DNA of 17,380 nucleotides from an uncultured Ruminococcus sp. (GCA_900543145.1 UQPZ01000019.1:1-17380); one strand, 5' to 3'; shown: positions 7,898-15,960, numbered from the stretch's first letter. Numbers and translations are program-made. Notes: a model not told the origin generated them from the letters alone.

Positions 7898-7991
7898 AAA
7901 AATTGATCAATCCTTTCAGTTGTGCAAAAAATCCTTTTCCTGCGCAGTTTTACCGCCGCAGACTATTCCATGCGAACAGTTATACTATATA

Positions 7992-8020
7992 ATTATACAA
8001 CATATAAATTAAAAATGCAA
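7992..8020 (-). promoter_or_regulatory. promoter of the MraY-like/pssA/psd/pulA operon
   Basis: On the minus strand TTGCAT (8020-8015), 17 nt, then a perfect TATAAT (7997-7992). This is a housekeeping sigma-A type promoter. Transcription should start near 7985, giving a leader of about 90 nt before the ATG at 7897. Confidence 0.8.
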
Positions 8021-8080
8021 ACCCAAACCTATGGCATTTTGCACAAAATTTTCAGGATAATATTGTTTGGACCGCTTTGA

Positions 8081-8111
8081 TAACGAAAACCGCTGTGTGT
8101 TGTTTTCGTTA
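8081..8111. promoter_or_regulatory. perfect inverted repeat, candidate operator
   Basis: TAACGAAAAC (8081-8090) and its exact complement GTTTTCGTTA (8102-8111) flank 11 nt. The half-site centres are 21 bp apart, two helical turns, as expected for a dimeric DNA-binding protein. No T run follows on either strand, so it is not a terminator. It lies upstream of both divergent promoters. Confidence 0.6.
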
Positions 8112-8194
8112 AATAGACATATAATATTAATTTCTGCAAATTATTTAACGTTTAATTGTGAATTCTGCACACATTTTTGTGCAATGTAAACGAT

Positions 8195-8208
8195 TTATCA
8201 TATGATAA
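8195..8208. promoter_or_regulatory. 14-bp perfect palindrome
   Basis: TTATCATATGATAA reads the same on both strands and ends 17 nt before the -35 box of the lipoprotein promoter, a position where an activator or repressor would act. It is AT-rich, so chance occurrence is not negligible. Confidence 0.4.
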
Positions 8209-8225
8209 TTTGGTTAAATAGTATC

Positions 8226-8254
8226 TTGAAAAGTTTCCGAAAATTATGTATCAT
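8226..8254 (+). promoter_or_regulatory. promoter of the Ser-rich lipoprotein gene
   Basis: TTGAAA (8226-8231), 17 nt, then TATCAT (8249-8254), five of six matches to the -10 consensus. Transcription should begin near 8261, leaving a leader of about 98 nt. Confidence 0.7.
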
Positions 8255-8310
8255 TATATTTAGCAATAAAGAAAAATAATTTGTTGCTGAGTAAAATGGG
8301 TAAAATCAAA

Positions 8311-8325
8311 ACGGCTTTAAGCCGT
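8311..8325 (+). promoter_or_regulatory. small hairpin in the lipoprotein mRNA leader
   Basis: ACGGCTTTAAGCCGT folds into a 6-bp stem with a 3-nt loop. It ends about 20 nt before the GGGAGG ribosome site (8345-8350), so it could influence mRNA stability rather than mask the site directly. No T run follows. Confidence 0.4.
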
Positions 8326-8358
8326 AATTTCAAACTTACTTACTGGGAGGAAATTAAA

Positions 8359-9219
8359 ATGAGTGTTAAAAAGATTGCCGCAATAGTATGCGCACTTTCA
8401 ATGACCACAGCAATGCTCGCTTCTTGCGGAGATAAGGACGAGTCTTCGTCTTCTAGCTCAAAGGCTGATAATGCTTCTTCAGCTGCAGCAGCAGAGAGCA
8501 CAGCAGATTCGGCTGCCGAATCTGAAGCTGAGTCCGCCGCTGAGTCAGCTGCTGCAGACTCAAGCGAAGCCGACGAAGAAGAATATCCCGGAGTCGTAAC
8601 CGAATTCAAGGGTCACGATGCTATGCTTATGTTTGCAGACAGCGAATGGTTCTGGCGCAATATGAATATGGCTAACGACGCAGATGCCGAGACTCCTTCG
8701 TATGGTGTTGACGCTGACGTAACAGGTGACGGTGAATATACCGTTTCTATTAATAAGAATACTATTCTAGGAACAGACGACGCTCCTAATGAAGGCGCTC
8801 TTATTAATGAGGATACCGGAGAACTGTTTGCAAGCAACGGCGTATCCGTATTCTGTGTTGATATTATGGGTATCGTAGACGGTACTACAAACTACAAGGG
8901 CGAAGCTATCAAGAAGAATAAGCTCAAGGAAGGCGATCCTCTTACAAAGAAGGACGCTCCAGGAGCTTATACCGGACAGGAGATCACCTGCGAAGTAACT
9001 TCTATAAAGGCTGACGGCAAGGAAGTTGAATTTGATCCTTCAAAGATAGTTTACGGAAATATCGAGGATAACAACAACTGCTACAGAATTGAGATCTACA
9101 ATTCCTACGGCGATACCGTTAAGGATCCTCCAATTGACCCGATGGCGCTTTCCTTTGAGAAAGAGCTTTCAGTAACCTTTAAGATCTCCGGTCTTGACAA
9201 GGAAGCTGCAGCTGAATAA
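8359..9219 (+). CDS. lipoprotein with Ser/Ala/Glu-rich linker
   Basis: A protein of 286 residues. The signal peptide has Lys4-Lys5, a hydrophobic core and lipobox L-A-S-C with Cys23, so the mature protein is lipid-anchored outside the cell. Residues about 24-75 are almost only Ser, Ala, Glu and Asp, a disordered spacer. Residues about 76-286 form one domain, probably beta-rich, with the stretches GHDAMLMFADSEWFW and DADVTGDGEYTVSI. I have seen this flavour in Ruminococcus surface proteins but cannot name a domain. The chosen start has GGGAGG 8 nt upstream; a longer frame from 8281 lacks a ribosome site and would bury the signal peptide. The gene has its own promoter and terminator, so it is monocistronic. 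A carbohydrate-binding or CotH-substrate role is possible but unproven. Confidence 0.88.
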   Translation: MSVKKIAAIVCALSMTTAMLASCGDKDESSSSSSKADNASSAAAAESTADSAAESEAESAAESAAADSSEADEEEYPGVVTEFKGHDAMLMFADSEWFWRNMNMANDADAETPSYGVDADVTGDGEYTVSINKNTILGTDDAPNEGALINEDTGELFASNGVSVFCVDIMGIVDGTTNYKGEAIKKNKLKEGDPLTKKDAPGAYTGQEITCEVTSIKADGKEVEFDPSKIVYGNIEDNNNCYRIEIYNSYGDTVKDPPIDPMALSFEKELSVTFKISGLDKEAAAE

Positions 9220-9239
9220 TTTTCAAATAAATGCACATG

Positions 9240-9269
9240 ATCCGGCTTTGTTCGCAAAGCCGGATTTTT
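9240..9269 (+). terminator. intrinsic terminator of the lipoprotein gene
   Basis: ATCCGGCTTTG (9240-9250) pairs perfectly with CAAAGCCGGAT (9255-9265) across a TTCG tetraloop, followed by TTTTT ending at 9269. It starts 21 nt after the stop codon. A very strong terminator. Confidence 0.95.
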
Positions 9270-9448
9270 ATGTGTATGTATCATTTTATTCGTATTGCGG
9301 GTTTTTATTACGAGGCTGTAATTTAATAACTGGAACGAAAATGGTATAAAAATATTAAATTAAACGTTTGCGTGCCGTCGTTTTTACCATACATAAGCAC
9401 CGCCAATTATGCAGACTGATGAATATATCTAAAAACGCCCTTATTTTA

Positions 9449-9477
9449 TTGACCTTCCTTGAACCAAGTGCTATAAT
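9449..9477 (+). promoter_or_regulatory. promoter of the CotH-kinase gene
   Basis: TTGACC (9449-9454), 17 nt, then a perfect TATAAT (9472-9477). Transcription should start near 9484, 50 nt before the ATG. Near-consensus form predicts strong constitutive expression unless repressed. Confidence 0.85.
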
Positions 9478-9533
9478 TTAAATATAAGCGAAGTTATTCA
9501 GGCTAGTGTATATTGACAGGAGGATATAAAAAT

Positions 9534-10829
9534 ATGAAATCATATAAACGATTGCTTTCCTTTGCGGCGGCCGCAGCCTTAACGGTATCGACTGCCGCCT
9601 CGTGGGGATCGGCTTCTGTTTCAGCAGAAGATTCCGTTCTTTATATAAACGAGGTCTGTACGGGAAATAACGGAGAAAACGGAAACATTACCTACGCTGC
9701 TGATACAAGCGGCGAATACTGCGATTGGATCGAGCTTTACAACCCTTCCGGCAGCGACGTGAACCTTTCAGGCTGGAAGCTTATCAAGGACGGTTCAAGC
9801 GAGTATTCGTTCGGAGATGTGACTGTAGCTGCGGGAGAATATAAAATTGTTTTCTGCTGCAAAAAATATGCCGGCGACAGCAGCTACCCGAATGCAGGGT
9901 ATAATCTTTCCGGAGACGGCGTTACTCTTGCGCTTAACAACGGAGCAGAGGATATAGATACCATAGAAGTTCCTGCGCTGGCAAAAGACACCTGCTATGC
10001 AAGACAGCCAGACGCTACTGATAACCTTGCTGTGGTATACCCTACACCGGGCGCTTCAAATAATGACGCCGAGTCAGCCGTCCCCTGCAACGCACCGGAA
10101 TTCAGTGCGGAAAGCGGAATGTACAGCAGTCAGTTCGGACTTTCATTATCAACCGACGAGGGCAATACCATCTATTATACAACGGACGGAAGCGACCCGG
10201 CTACAAGCACGACTCGAAAAGAATACACGTCTGAAATAACAGTTAAAAACCGTTCTTCCGAACAGGCGATACTTGCAACGTTTGTAAAGGTTTCTGAGAT
10301 AACCCCTTGGAACAATTCAAACAGCTTTCCGTCAAACAGCGCAGTGGACAAGGGTACAGTCATCAGAGCCTGTACTCTCAGCAGCGCCGGAAAATACAGC
10401 GATACAGTAACAAAATCTTATTTTGTCGGAGTTTCAAGTAAAAACCACAACAACCTGCCGATCATCTCTGTTACTACGGATACCGCTAACCTTTTTGATT
10501 ATGATACGGGAATATATATCAAGGGAAAGACTTATTACGATTACATTAAGGGCGGAAACGTAAACTGGGATAATCCCGAAGCAAACTACAACCAGCGGGG
10601 ACGTGAATGGGAAAGAGAATGTCATATAGACTTTTTTGAACCTGACGGAACGCTTGCCCTATCTCAGGACTGCGGAATGAGAACCCAGGGTGCATACTCC
10701 CGTGCCTCATATCAGAAATCCTTTAGATTCTACGCCCGTGACGAATACGGAGAGAAAAATTTCAAATATGAATTTTTCAAAGGACTGACTAAGGAAAACG
10801 GATCAGGAGAAGCTGTAAAAAAAGTTTAA
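9534..10829 (+). pseudogene. secreted CotH-kinase protein, N-terminal part (frameshifted)
   Basis: The frame encodes 431 residues and stops early. A signal peptide (1 to about 31, likely cut after SVSA) is followed by a lamin-tail domain (about 34-165; LYINEV, DWIELYNPS, VNLSGWKL), a chitobiase/hexosaminidase C-terminal-type module (about 186-300; IYYTTDGSDP), and the first third of a CotH kinase domain (from about 305; NLPIISVTTD, GMRTQGAYSR). At 10817-10823 a run of seven A shifts the frame and a TAA follows at 10827. With six A the frame runs on into the rest of CotH for exactly 1200 codons to 13134. ATG 9534 is chosen because AGGAGG lies 10 nt upstream. Either an inactivating mutation, a slippage switch or a sequence error. 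Confidence 0.9.
10817..10823 (+). other. seven-A run at the CotH frameshift
   Basis: Frame 0 reads GTA AAA AAA GTT TAA. The downstream frame reads AAG TTT AAG AAG CTT and needs one base skipped. Six A would restore one open frame of 3600 nt. A long A run is a typical place for replication or transcription slippage and for sequencing or assembly errors. Confidence 0.9.
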
Positions 10830-13134
10830 GAAGCTTGTTATAAGAAACGGCGGAAACGACTGTGATTATACCAAGTTCAAGGACAGCTATCTTCAGTCGC
10901 TGGTATCAGACAGAAGCTTCGATACTCAGGCAGGACGGCCCTGCGTTCTGTTTATTGACGGCGAATACTGGGGACTTTACACACTTCAGGAGGACTATGA
11001 CGATTCTTACTTTGAAGAAAACTACGACGTCGATAAGGACGAGGTAATAGTTTATAAAAAGGGAGAAATAGACGAAGGTCTTGAAGAAGATATCGTTTAT
11101 GCCGATGAACTGTATAATTTTGCAAAAAACAACAATATGTCAAATGCCGCAAATTATGAAAAGATAAGCCAAATGCTCGATATAGACAGCTTTATAGACT
11201 ATATGGCGACCGAGATCTATATAATCAACGAGGACTGGCCTGGAAACAACTACGCTATGTGGAGAGTAAGGAATACCGACGAAAACAACCCTTACTCGGA
11301 CGGAAGATGGAGAATGCTGTATTACGATACTGAAATGGGAGTAGATCATTACGGCAATTCCTCTACCAAATACAATATTAATAATCTTCAGAAAATAATG
11401 AATAATAAGAGTGATTTTCTTCCCGTTATCTTCAATTCACTCATGAAAAACAGCAGCTTTAAGGAAAAGTTTGTTACATCAATGATGGATCAGATGAATG
11501 TAAACTATAACTGGAGCCGCTGTCAGGAGCTTATGAAGCCGTTCTACGACGCTTATTTCCCAGAGCTGACAAAATACTTCAGCCGTTTTCCGTCATGGGC
11601 AAATGTCGGCAACGCTTCGACGCCGTGCTATAACAGGATGGTGACATTCCTTAAAAACCGCCCGTCATATGTTCCAACTATGATGAAAAATTCTCTGGGA
11701 CTCGGCAGCGCAGTCAGCGTAAATGTTACCGCAGTTAATTCAGACGGCGGAACAGTTAAATTAAATACGTCACAGCTCGATCTTTCAAAGGGATTCAGCG
11801 GAAAATATTTTACTGATTATAAAATTACCCTTACCGCCGAGCCTAAAGAGGGATATATTTTCAAAGGCTGGTCAGGAGGAATTTCCTCTCAGAGCAAAAC
11901 TATAAGCATTTCACTTTCAGGTAATACAAATATACAGGCCGTATTTGACAAGGAAGGCGAAAGCAATATCCATACAGTTACGTTCAAATACGGAACAAAG
12001 ACCTACACTTCCTTTGTACAGGACGGCGGAACGGCTTCCGCTCCGTTCGGATTGTTTGAAAGAACCGGATATACGCTCTCTTGGGATAAACCGCTAACAA
12101 ATATCAGATCCGATATTACAGTAAACGCAGTTTATACGGGTATTAAATACACTGTCAAGTATACTCCCAACGGAGGAACAGGTTCAAGCTACACGCAGAG
12201 CTTTACATACGGCAAGGCACAGGCCTTAACGGCGTGCAGGTTTACACGAAGCGGATATATTTTCACAGGCTGGGCAAAATCGTCCGCAGCTGATATAAGC
12301 TATGCCGATAAGCAAACGGTAAATAATCTTTCTTCGTCAGCAAATAAAACCATTTACCTTTATGCAAAATGGAAGAAGAGTATTCCCTCCTGCACGGTTT
12401 CCGGAATCGGAACTAAGGTATATACCGGAAAAGCGATCACTCAGCCGATAACCGTAAAATACGGCTCGACTGTTCTTAAAGCCGGAACAGACTATACGGT
12501 AAGCTATACGAACAATACAGCGATCGGCACGGCTACGGTTAGAATTACCGGCAAGGGAAATTACGGCGGGATCAAAACGATTCAATTTAAGATCAAGCCG
12601 GCAACAGTTACCGGACTGACCTGCTCCCGCTCTGTAAAAAGCGTAAGGATCAAATGGAATGCCGTAAAGGGAGCGGATAAATATCAGGTATACAAGAAGC
12701 AGTCAAACGGTGAATACAAGCTGCTTGCAGAGGTAAAGGCTCTGGAGTACAAGGAAACCGGTATGAAGTCAGGTCAGCTTTGCGACTACAAGGTAAGAGC
12801 CAAGACCAACGGAGTTGTCGGAACCTGCGGAAGATATATAACGGCTACAAAAACCGTTACACCTGTTCTAAAGGGAACTGCCGGAACGAAAAGCGCCGCT
12901 TTAAGCTGGACAAGATGTACGGATTCGGAGGGCTATCAGATAGTAATGTCTGCTTCAAAAAACGGCAAATACACTGCGATCAAATATCCTAATCCCAACA
13001 AAATTACAAGCTATAAAAAAAGCGGACTTACCAAAGGAAAAACCTATTACTTCAAGATACGCTCATTTAAGACCGTAAACGGCAAGAAGCTTTACAGCGA
13101 TTATTCATCAACTGTTGCAGTAAAGGCAAAGTAG
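10822..13134 (+). pseudogene. secreted CotH-kinase protein, C-terminal part (frameshifted)
   Basis: This frame continues the CotH domain directly from 10822 (FKKLVIRNGGND, GEYWGLYTLQEDYDD, WRMLYYDTEMGVD at 592-604 of the repaired protein, with acidic D598 and E600 in the expected metal/ATP-binding region). CotH proteins are atypical kinases that phosphorylate Ser on secreted or spore-coat proteins. The domain ends near 724. After it come an InlB/Bacterial-repeat module (about 725-805), two Listeria-Bacteroides-type repeats (about 812-868 and 872-946; GYIFTGWAK), an MBG-like beta domain (about 950-1022) and two fibronectin III modules (about 1025-1107 and 1108-1199). No dockerin, LPxTG or membrane anchor ends the protein. 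The in-frame ATG at 11137 has no good ribosome site and would start mid-domain, so independent translation is unlikely. Confidence 0.9.
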
Positions 13135-13220
13135 TCATATACGCATATTGGAAACGGTTTAAGGCAATAGTTATAAAATATTAAACAATCGCTAAAAATA
13201 ATATACAGCAGATCATGTGA

Positions 13221-13262
13221 ACAGTTCCTTGATAACCAGACGGTATCAAGGAGCTGTTTTTT
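13221..13262 (+). terminator. intrinsic terminator of the CotH-kinase gene
   Basis: ACAGTTCCTTGATA (13221-13234) pairs with TATCAAGGAGCTGT (13244-13257), 14 bp with one T-G wobble, followed by TTTTTT to 13262. The loop can pair further. It lies 86 nt after the stop codon. Confidence 0.95.
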
Positions 13263-13401
13263 ATAAAATGTTCAGCAGATCTTTTTTGATGAGATCAACG
13301 CAGAAAATTAAAACCCAGATAAGATAAAGCAATAGGATCAACTAAATTTTATTAAAAATTCAAAAAATCCGTTTATAATTACCAAAACACTCCAAAAAGC
13401 A

Positions 13402-13430
13402 TTGATTTTATTTTTTAACTGATGTATAAT
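13402..13430 (+). promoter_or_regulatory. promoter of the type I membrane protein gene
   Basis: TTGATT (13402-13407), 17 nt, then a perfect TATAAT (13425-13430). Transcription should start near 13437, leaving a leader of about 150 nt before the GTG at 13587. Confidence 0.7.
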
Positions 13431-13586
13431 AAAAATATTGATAACTATAATAAGCGTTTTGCTCTGCATCAAAGTTCTTACAGAGAAAAATATTTTATTG
13501 ATTATGATGAATATGAAGAATACATTGTGTATAAACTGTCTGGGTTCAGCAATATTTTATACATATCATAACCAGGGGGGATCGTA

Positions 13587-14225
13587 GTGAAGAAAAGTAG
13601 CATAGCAGCTGTTATAATTACATTGATTGTTTCTGTGCTTTACACTTCACAAAACGCTGTATATGCGGCACAAGATAAAGCAAGGACCATAACAATTCAT
13701 CTGACATAAGTTCCCGATGAGGCTTATTATGTTGATCTTCTTGTAAAAATTACAGATTCCGATGCAGTATATACTGTATTTAACAGTAAAAATGCTGAGA
13801 GGAACAGTTTTGATAAAAACGATAGCTATGTCGGCTATGTAAATGAAGGTTACATTAGCTATTCATTGCATTTTACTAATGCTGATAATGAATTTATTCC
13901 ATTTGACTATCCCAATTACAATAAGAATTTTGATTTGTTAATGCAATATTCCCCAAAAATCAAAGTAGCCATACTGAATGAGGATAAGGAAGTGATAAGC
14001 GTTTCTGATGCTGGAACAATAAAAAAAGCTAAAGGTTATTTGACCGGAGGCATTATATATAACATTGACAGCAATAGTTTAGAAATTGATTACTATACTC
14101 CTAATAATACGTTTGGTATTATCATTTTCGTCTTTATATGTGCTGCTATGATTATATTTATCACACTTATAATTAAAAACATTGTAAAGCGAAGAAAGAA
14201 GTCTTTATTTAATGATAAAGCCTAA
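13587..14225 (+). pseudogene. type I membrane protein gene with in-frame nonsense codon
   Basis: The frame from GTG 13587 (GGGGGG 6 nt upstream) encodes a signal peptide (residues 1 to about 28; KKSSIAAVIITLIVSVLY, cut near VYAA), then stops at TAA 13707-13709 as codon 41. Beyond the stop the same frame stays open to 14225: an extracellular domain beginning VPDEAYYVDLLVKI, one transmembrane helix (about 178-200 of the read-through protein) and a basic tail (KRRKKS). Restored length is 212 residues. The type I layout and the YYVDLL start of the domain resemble a common clostridial surface-protein family that I cannot name. A single AAA to TAA change is the simplest explanation. The downstream part from ATG 13866 lacks a signal peptide, so it would not reach the membrane in the right way. 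Confidence 0.7.
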
Positions 14226-14260
14226 TACTATAATGTTGCATAAGAAAAATATTTATCTTA

Positions 14261-14283
14261 ATGATAATTTCAGTTATTATCAT
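14261..14283. repeat. AT-rich inverted repeat
   Basis: ATGATAAT (14261-14268) and its exact complement ATTATCAT (14276-14283) flank 7 nt. It follows the broken membrane protein gene by 35 nt. No T run follows, so it is a poor terminator; it could be a weak mRNA end-stabiliser or operator. Confidence 0.4.
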
Positions 14284-14346
14284 GCGTACAATGTATAATT
14301 ATAAAAATACAAAGGTATGCCAGAGACGAATACTACATACAATTAG

Positions 14347-14649
14347 GATACGAATACTATAATACAGTTAAAAACAGAAATAGGTGGTGATTCCATTTCT
14401 AAATTTGTAGAAGATCATCCATACATCGAGGCAGGAGATTTACTCTATTTTCACAATGTACATGAACCAAATCAAGATGTAACTCATGCTACAATAATAA
14501 GCGAAGTTAAAGATTGTGAAATATTTTATGCTGGTCATTCAGGGTCGAGAGATAAATTTCCGTTATCTGAAGCAATAGTGACCACAGAAGAAGATGATGA
14601 TTTTCTTTATGATTATGTTTACATTATTAAAATGAGTGATGCATTATGA
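14347..14649 (+). pseudogene. 3' remnant of an Amidase_6-type (CHAP-like) hydrolase gene
   Basis: One hundred codons are open after a TAG at 14344, with no usable start codon or ribosome site. The protein reads like the C-terminal part of the putative amidase domain (Amidase_6): EAGDLLYFHN, then THATIISEV with the conserved His, then FYAGHSGSRDK. The Cys-containing N-terminal half, which holds the nucleophile in this cysteine-peptidase fold, is absent, so it cannot be active. Just upstream another frame is open up to a TGA near 14390, which may be further decayed coding DNA. Its stop overlaps the next start as ATGA, a relic of an operon arrangement. Confidence 0.65.
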
Positions 14650-15197
14650 TTAGAAAGCGTATAATATTTTTAACTATCCCATTGATAATTGTCGTAATAT
14701 TAATAATTGTTTTCTGTTGCACACGAACGGTGTACTGGCATAATAAATATTATGAGGATCAAAAGCCAAAGCAAACTGATGCAGAATATCTTGGAGTATG
14801 GGATGTAAGATTAATAATACATTCAAGTAAAGATAATGAGGTGAAAAATCTCGGAATTTCTCTTATAAACAGTTCTTATGAAAATAACGGAGAACTTCCC
14901 CAAAAATATAAAGGAATAGTTTCTGACAAGATATTTAAATATATGAATCCGAGATATGCGTTGGCGAAATTAAAAGATAATATTATCAATGAAGAGTTTC
15001 ATATTCAAGAAGCATCTGTGCTTAGCCATAACAATAAGGCTATATTTCTATGGGGGTACACTTATACGGCAGATTACTATCGTAAAAATGGTCAGCCTAC
15101 AGATATTGGGATAGGATATGATGGTACTCCCCATAGACTATATCTTGAATATGTAAATGGTCAATGGGTTATTGTTTCGGCTAATATTCTTTTCTAA
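14646..15197 (+). CDS. unknown membrane-anchored protein
   Basis: A protein of 183 residues with an N-terminal transmembrane helix (about 6-25, with Arg-Lys-Arg before it) and an exposed domain of about 155 residues. That domain contains TDAEYLGVWDVRL and ends in a LYLEYVNGQWVIVSANI stretch, the look of a small beta-rich, NTF2-like or lipoprotein-like fold. I do not recognise a family. Its ATG overlaps the stop of the amidase remnant by 4 bases (ATGA), so it was once translationally coupled to that gene; no separate ribosome site is evident. AT-rich like its neighbours. Confidence 0.65.
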   Translation: MIRKRIIFLTIPLIIVVILIIVFCCTRTVYWHNKYYEDQKPKQTDAEYLGVWDVRLIIHSSKDNEVKNLGISLINSSYENNGELPQKYKGIVSDKIFKYMNPRYALAKLKDNIINEEFHIQEASVLSHNNKAIFLWGYTYTADYYRKNGQPTDIGIGYDGTPHRLYLEYVNGQWVIVSANILF

Positions 15198-15223
15198 TTA
15201 CCTAACCGCTTGATAAACTAATA

Positions 15224-15409
15224 ATGATTTACGAAACTATTGGGCAACCCCCAATTGAAACATCAATTCAAGTTTCTCGCTGGAAGAATTATAATTTGTA
15301 TCCAAGACGCTCGAAAACAGGTGGTACTTGGATTGAGATAACATCAGAAAAAATCAATGATAGCTTTATATATTACGAAAAGGAAATTGGCGATGATTGG
15401 GAATTGTAA
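15224..15409 (+). CDS. short unknown frame, probable gene remnant
   Basis: Sixty-one codons from an ATG without any ribosome site; the frame is open six codons further upstream to a TAA. The peptide (SRWKNYNLYPRRSKTGG, WIEITSEKINDS, YYEKEIGDDWEL) looks like the C-terminal end of a larger globular protein rather than a complete small one. It overlaps the start of the next gene by 17 nt. It could be the last part of a lost gene whose stop region still carries the ribosome site of its neighbour. I give it as a doubtful coding region. Confidence 0.35.
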   Translation: MIYETIGQPPIETSIQVSRWKNYNLYPRRSKTGGTWIEITSEKINDSFIYYEKEIGDDWEL

Positions 15410-15842
15410 GAAGAAAAAAATAATAATCATTACTTCTGCATTTGTTATCGCTTTGATTGGTCTATTTGTTTGTTATAATCATGATTTAGACCACAAGGAA
15501 ATAGCCAGCGGACATCTGATTCCTAGCAATGGTGAATATGTATACTATTCAATAGTAAGAGAAAATGATTTAGAGGATATCTATAACTGTTCATATAATC
15601 TTCCAAACTATGATTTCGACTTTAAAAACCATAGCTATATCATCACTTTTGGATATGAAATTGTAGAATTGTCATACTCACTGATTTCACAACCTATTTT
15701 TCATAGTTTCGATTACTACGTTCCCAGGGTTCAGCTATTGAATAAAAAAGATGACTTATGCCGCATTTACGAGATACCAAAAGTAAACATTGATGTTGAC
15801 CCAGATAATTACAAAAGGAATGTATACTTTGTAAAGGAATAA
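15393..15842 (+). CDS. unknown membrane-anchored protein
   Basis: A protein of 149 residues: Cys-Lys-rich N-terminus, one transmembrane helix (about 10-27), and an exposed domain rich in Tyr, Asp and Asn (NGEYVYYSIVREND, IITFGYEIVELSYS). The ATG at 15393 is preferred over an in-frame one at 15357 because AAGGA lies 9 nt upstream and the protein then begins with a normal anchor. It overlaps the preceding short frame. No family recognised. Layout is the same as that of the 183-residue neighbour, suggesting surface proteins of similar role. Confidence 0.65.
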   Translation: MIGNCKKKKIIIITSAFVIALIGLFVCYNHDLDHKEIASGHLIPSNGEYVYYSIVRENDLEDIYNCSYNLPNYDFDFKNHSYIITFGYEIVELSYSLISQPIFHSFDYYVPRVQLLNKKDDLCRIYEIPKVNIDVDPDNYKRNVYFVKE

Positions 15843-15914
15843 TAACTTTAATGGAATTAAAAATGACTAATCAGTAAGCTAATAAAGTATATTGCTTCTG
15901 AAAAGAAATTTTTG

Positions 15915-15943
15915 TTGCACCTTTACAAACAAACGATTATAAT
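15915..15943 (+). promoter_or_regulatory. promoter of the 116-residue protein gene
   Basis: TTGCAC (15915-15920), 17 nt, then a perfect TATAAT (15938-15943). The expected start point (about 15950) coincides with the start of the GGAGG ribosome site (15950-15954), so the leader would be only about 11 nt. Confidence 0.75.
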
Positions 15944-15960
15944 GATATCGGAGGTTAACT

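Larger units (their letters stand above)
7898..8358. other. divergent intergenic control region
   Basis: These 461 nt between two divergent genes contain no supported gene. They hold a promoter in each direction, a perfect 10-bp inverted repeat (8081-8111), an imperfectly spaced TGCACA/TGTGCA inverted repeat (8166-8183), a 14-bp palindrome TTATCATATGATAA (8195-8208), three copies of TTGTGCAA, and a leader hairpin (8311-8325). The density of symmetry suggests binding of one or more dimeric regulators. Confidence 0.7.
9220..9533. other. intergenic region between lipoprotein and CotH gene
   Basis: These 314 nt hold the terminator of the lipoprotein gene (9240-9269) and the promoter of the CotH gene (9449-9477). 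In between I see only AT-rich sequence with one AACGAAAA (9334-9341), the core of the 8081 inverted-repeat arm, but without a matching second half. No gene. Confidence 0.6.
13135..13586. other. intergenic region at the boundary to AT-rich DNA
   Basis: These 452 nt hold the CotH-gene terminator (13221-13262), then AT-rich sequence with a promoter (13402-13430) and a leader of about 150 nt before the next gene. A 49-codon frame (13422-13571) lies here but its ATG overlaps the -10 box and has no ribosome site; I do not call it. Confidence 0.6.

Noticed and set aside
8281..8358. N-terminal extension of the Ser-rich lipoprotein to 8281
   Set aside because: TTG at 8281 has no ribosome site and the extension would place 26 residues before a normal lipoprotein signal; ATG 8359 has GGGAGG at good distance.
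10811..10830. Programmed -1 ribosomal frameshift at the A run in the CotH gene
   Set aside because: The downstream frame is +1 relative to the upstream one, so a -1 slip leads to the wrong frame; no pausing structure is evident.
13422..13571. A 49-codon frame ending 15 nt before the GTG of the membrane protein gene
   Set aside because: Its ATG lies in the promoter spacer just before the -10 box, transcription would begin downstream of it, and there is no ribosome site.
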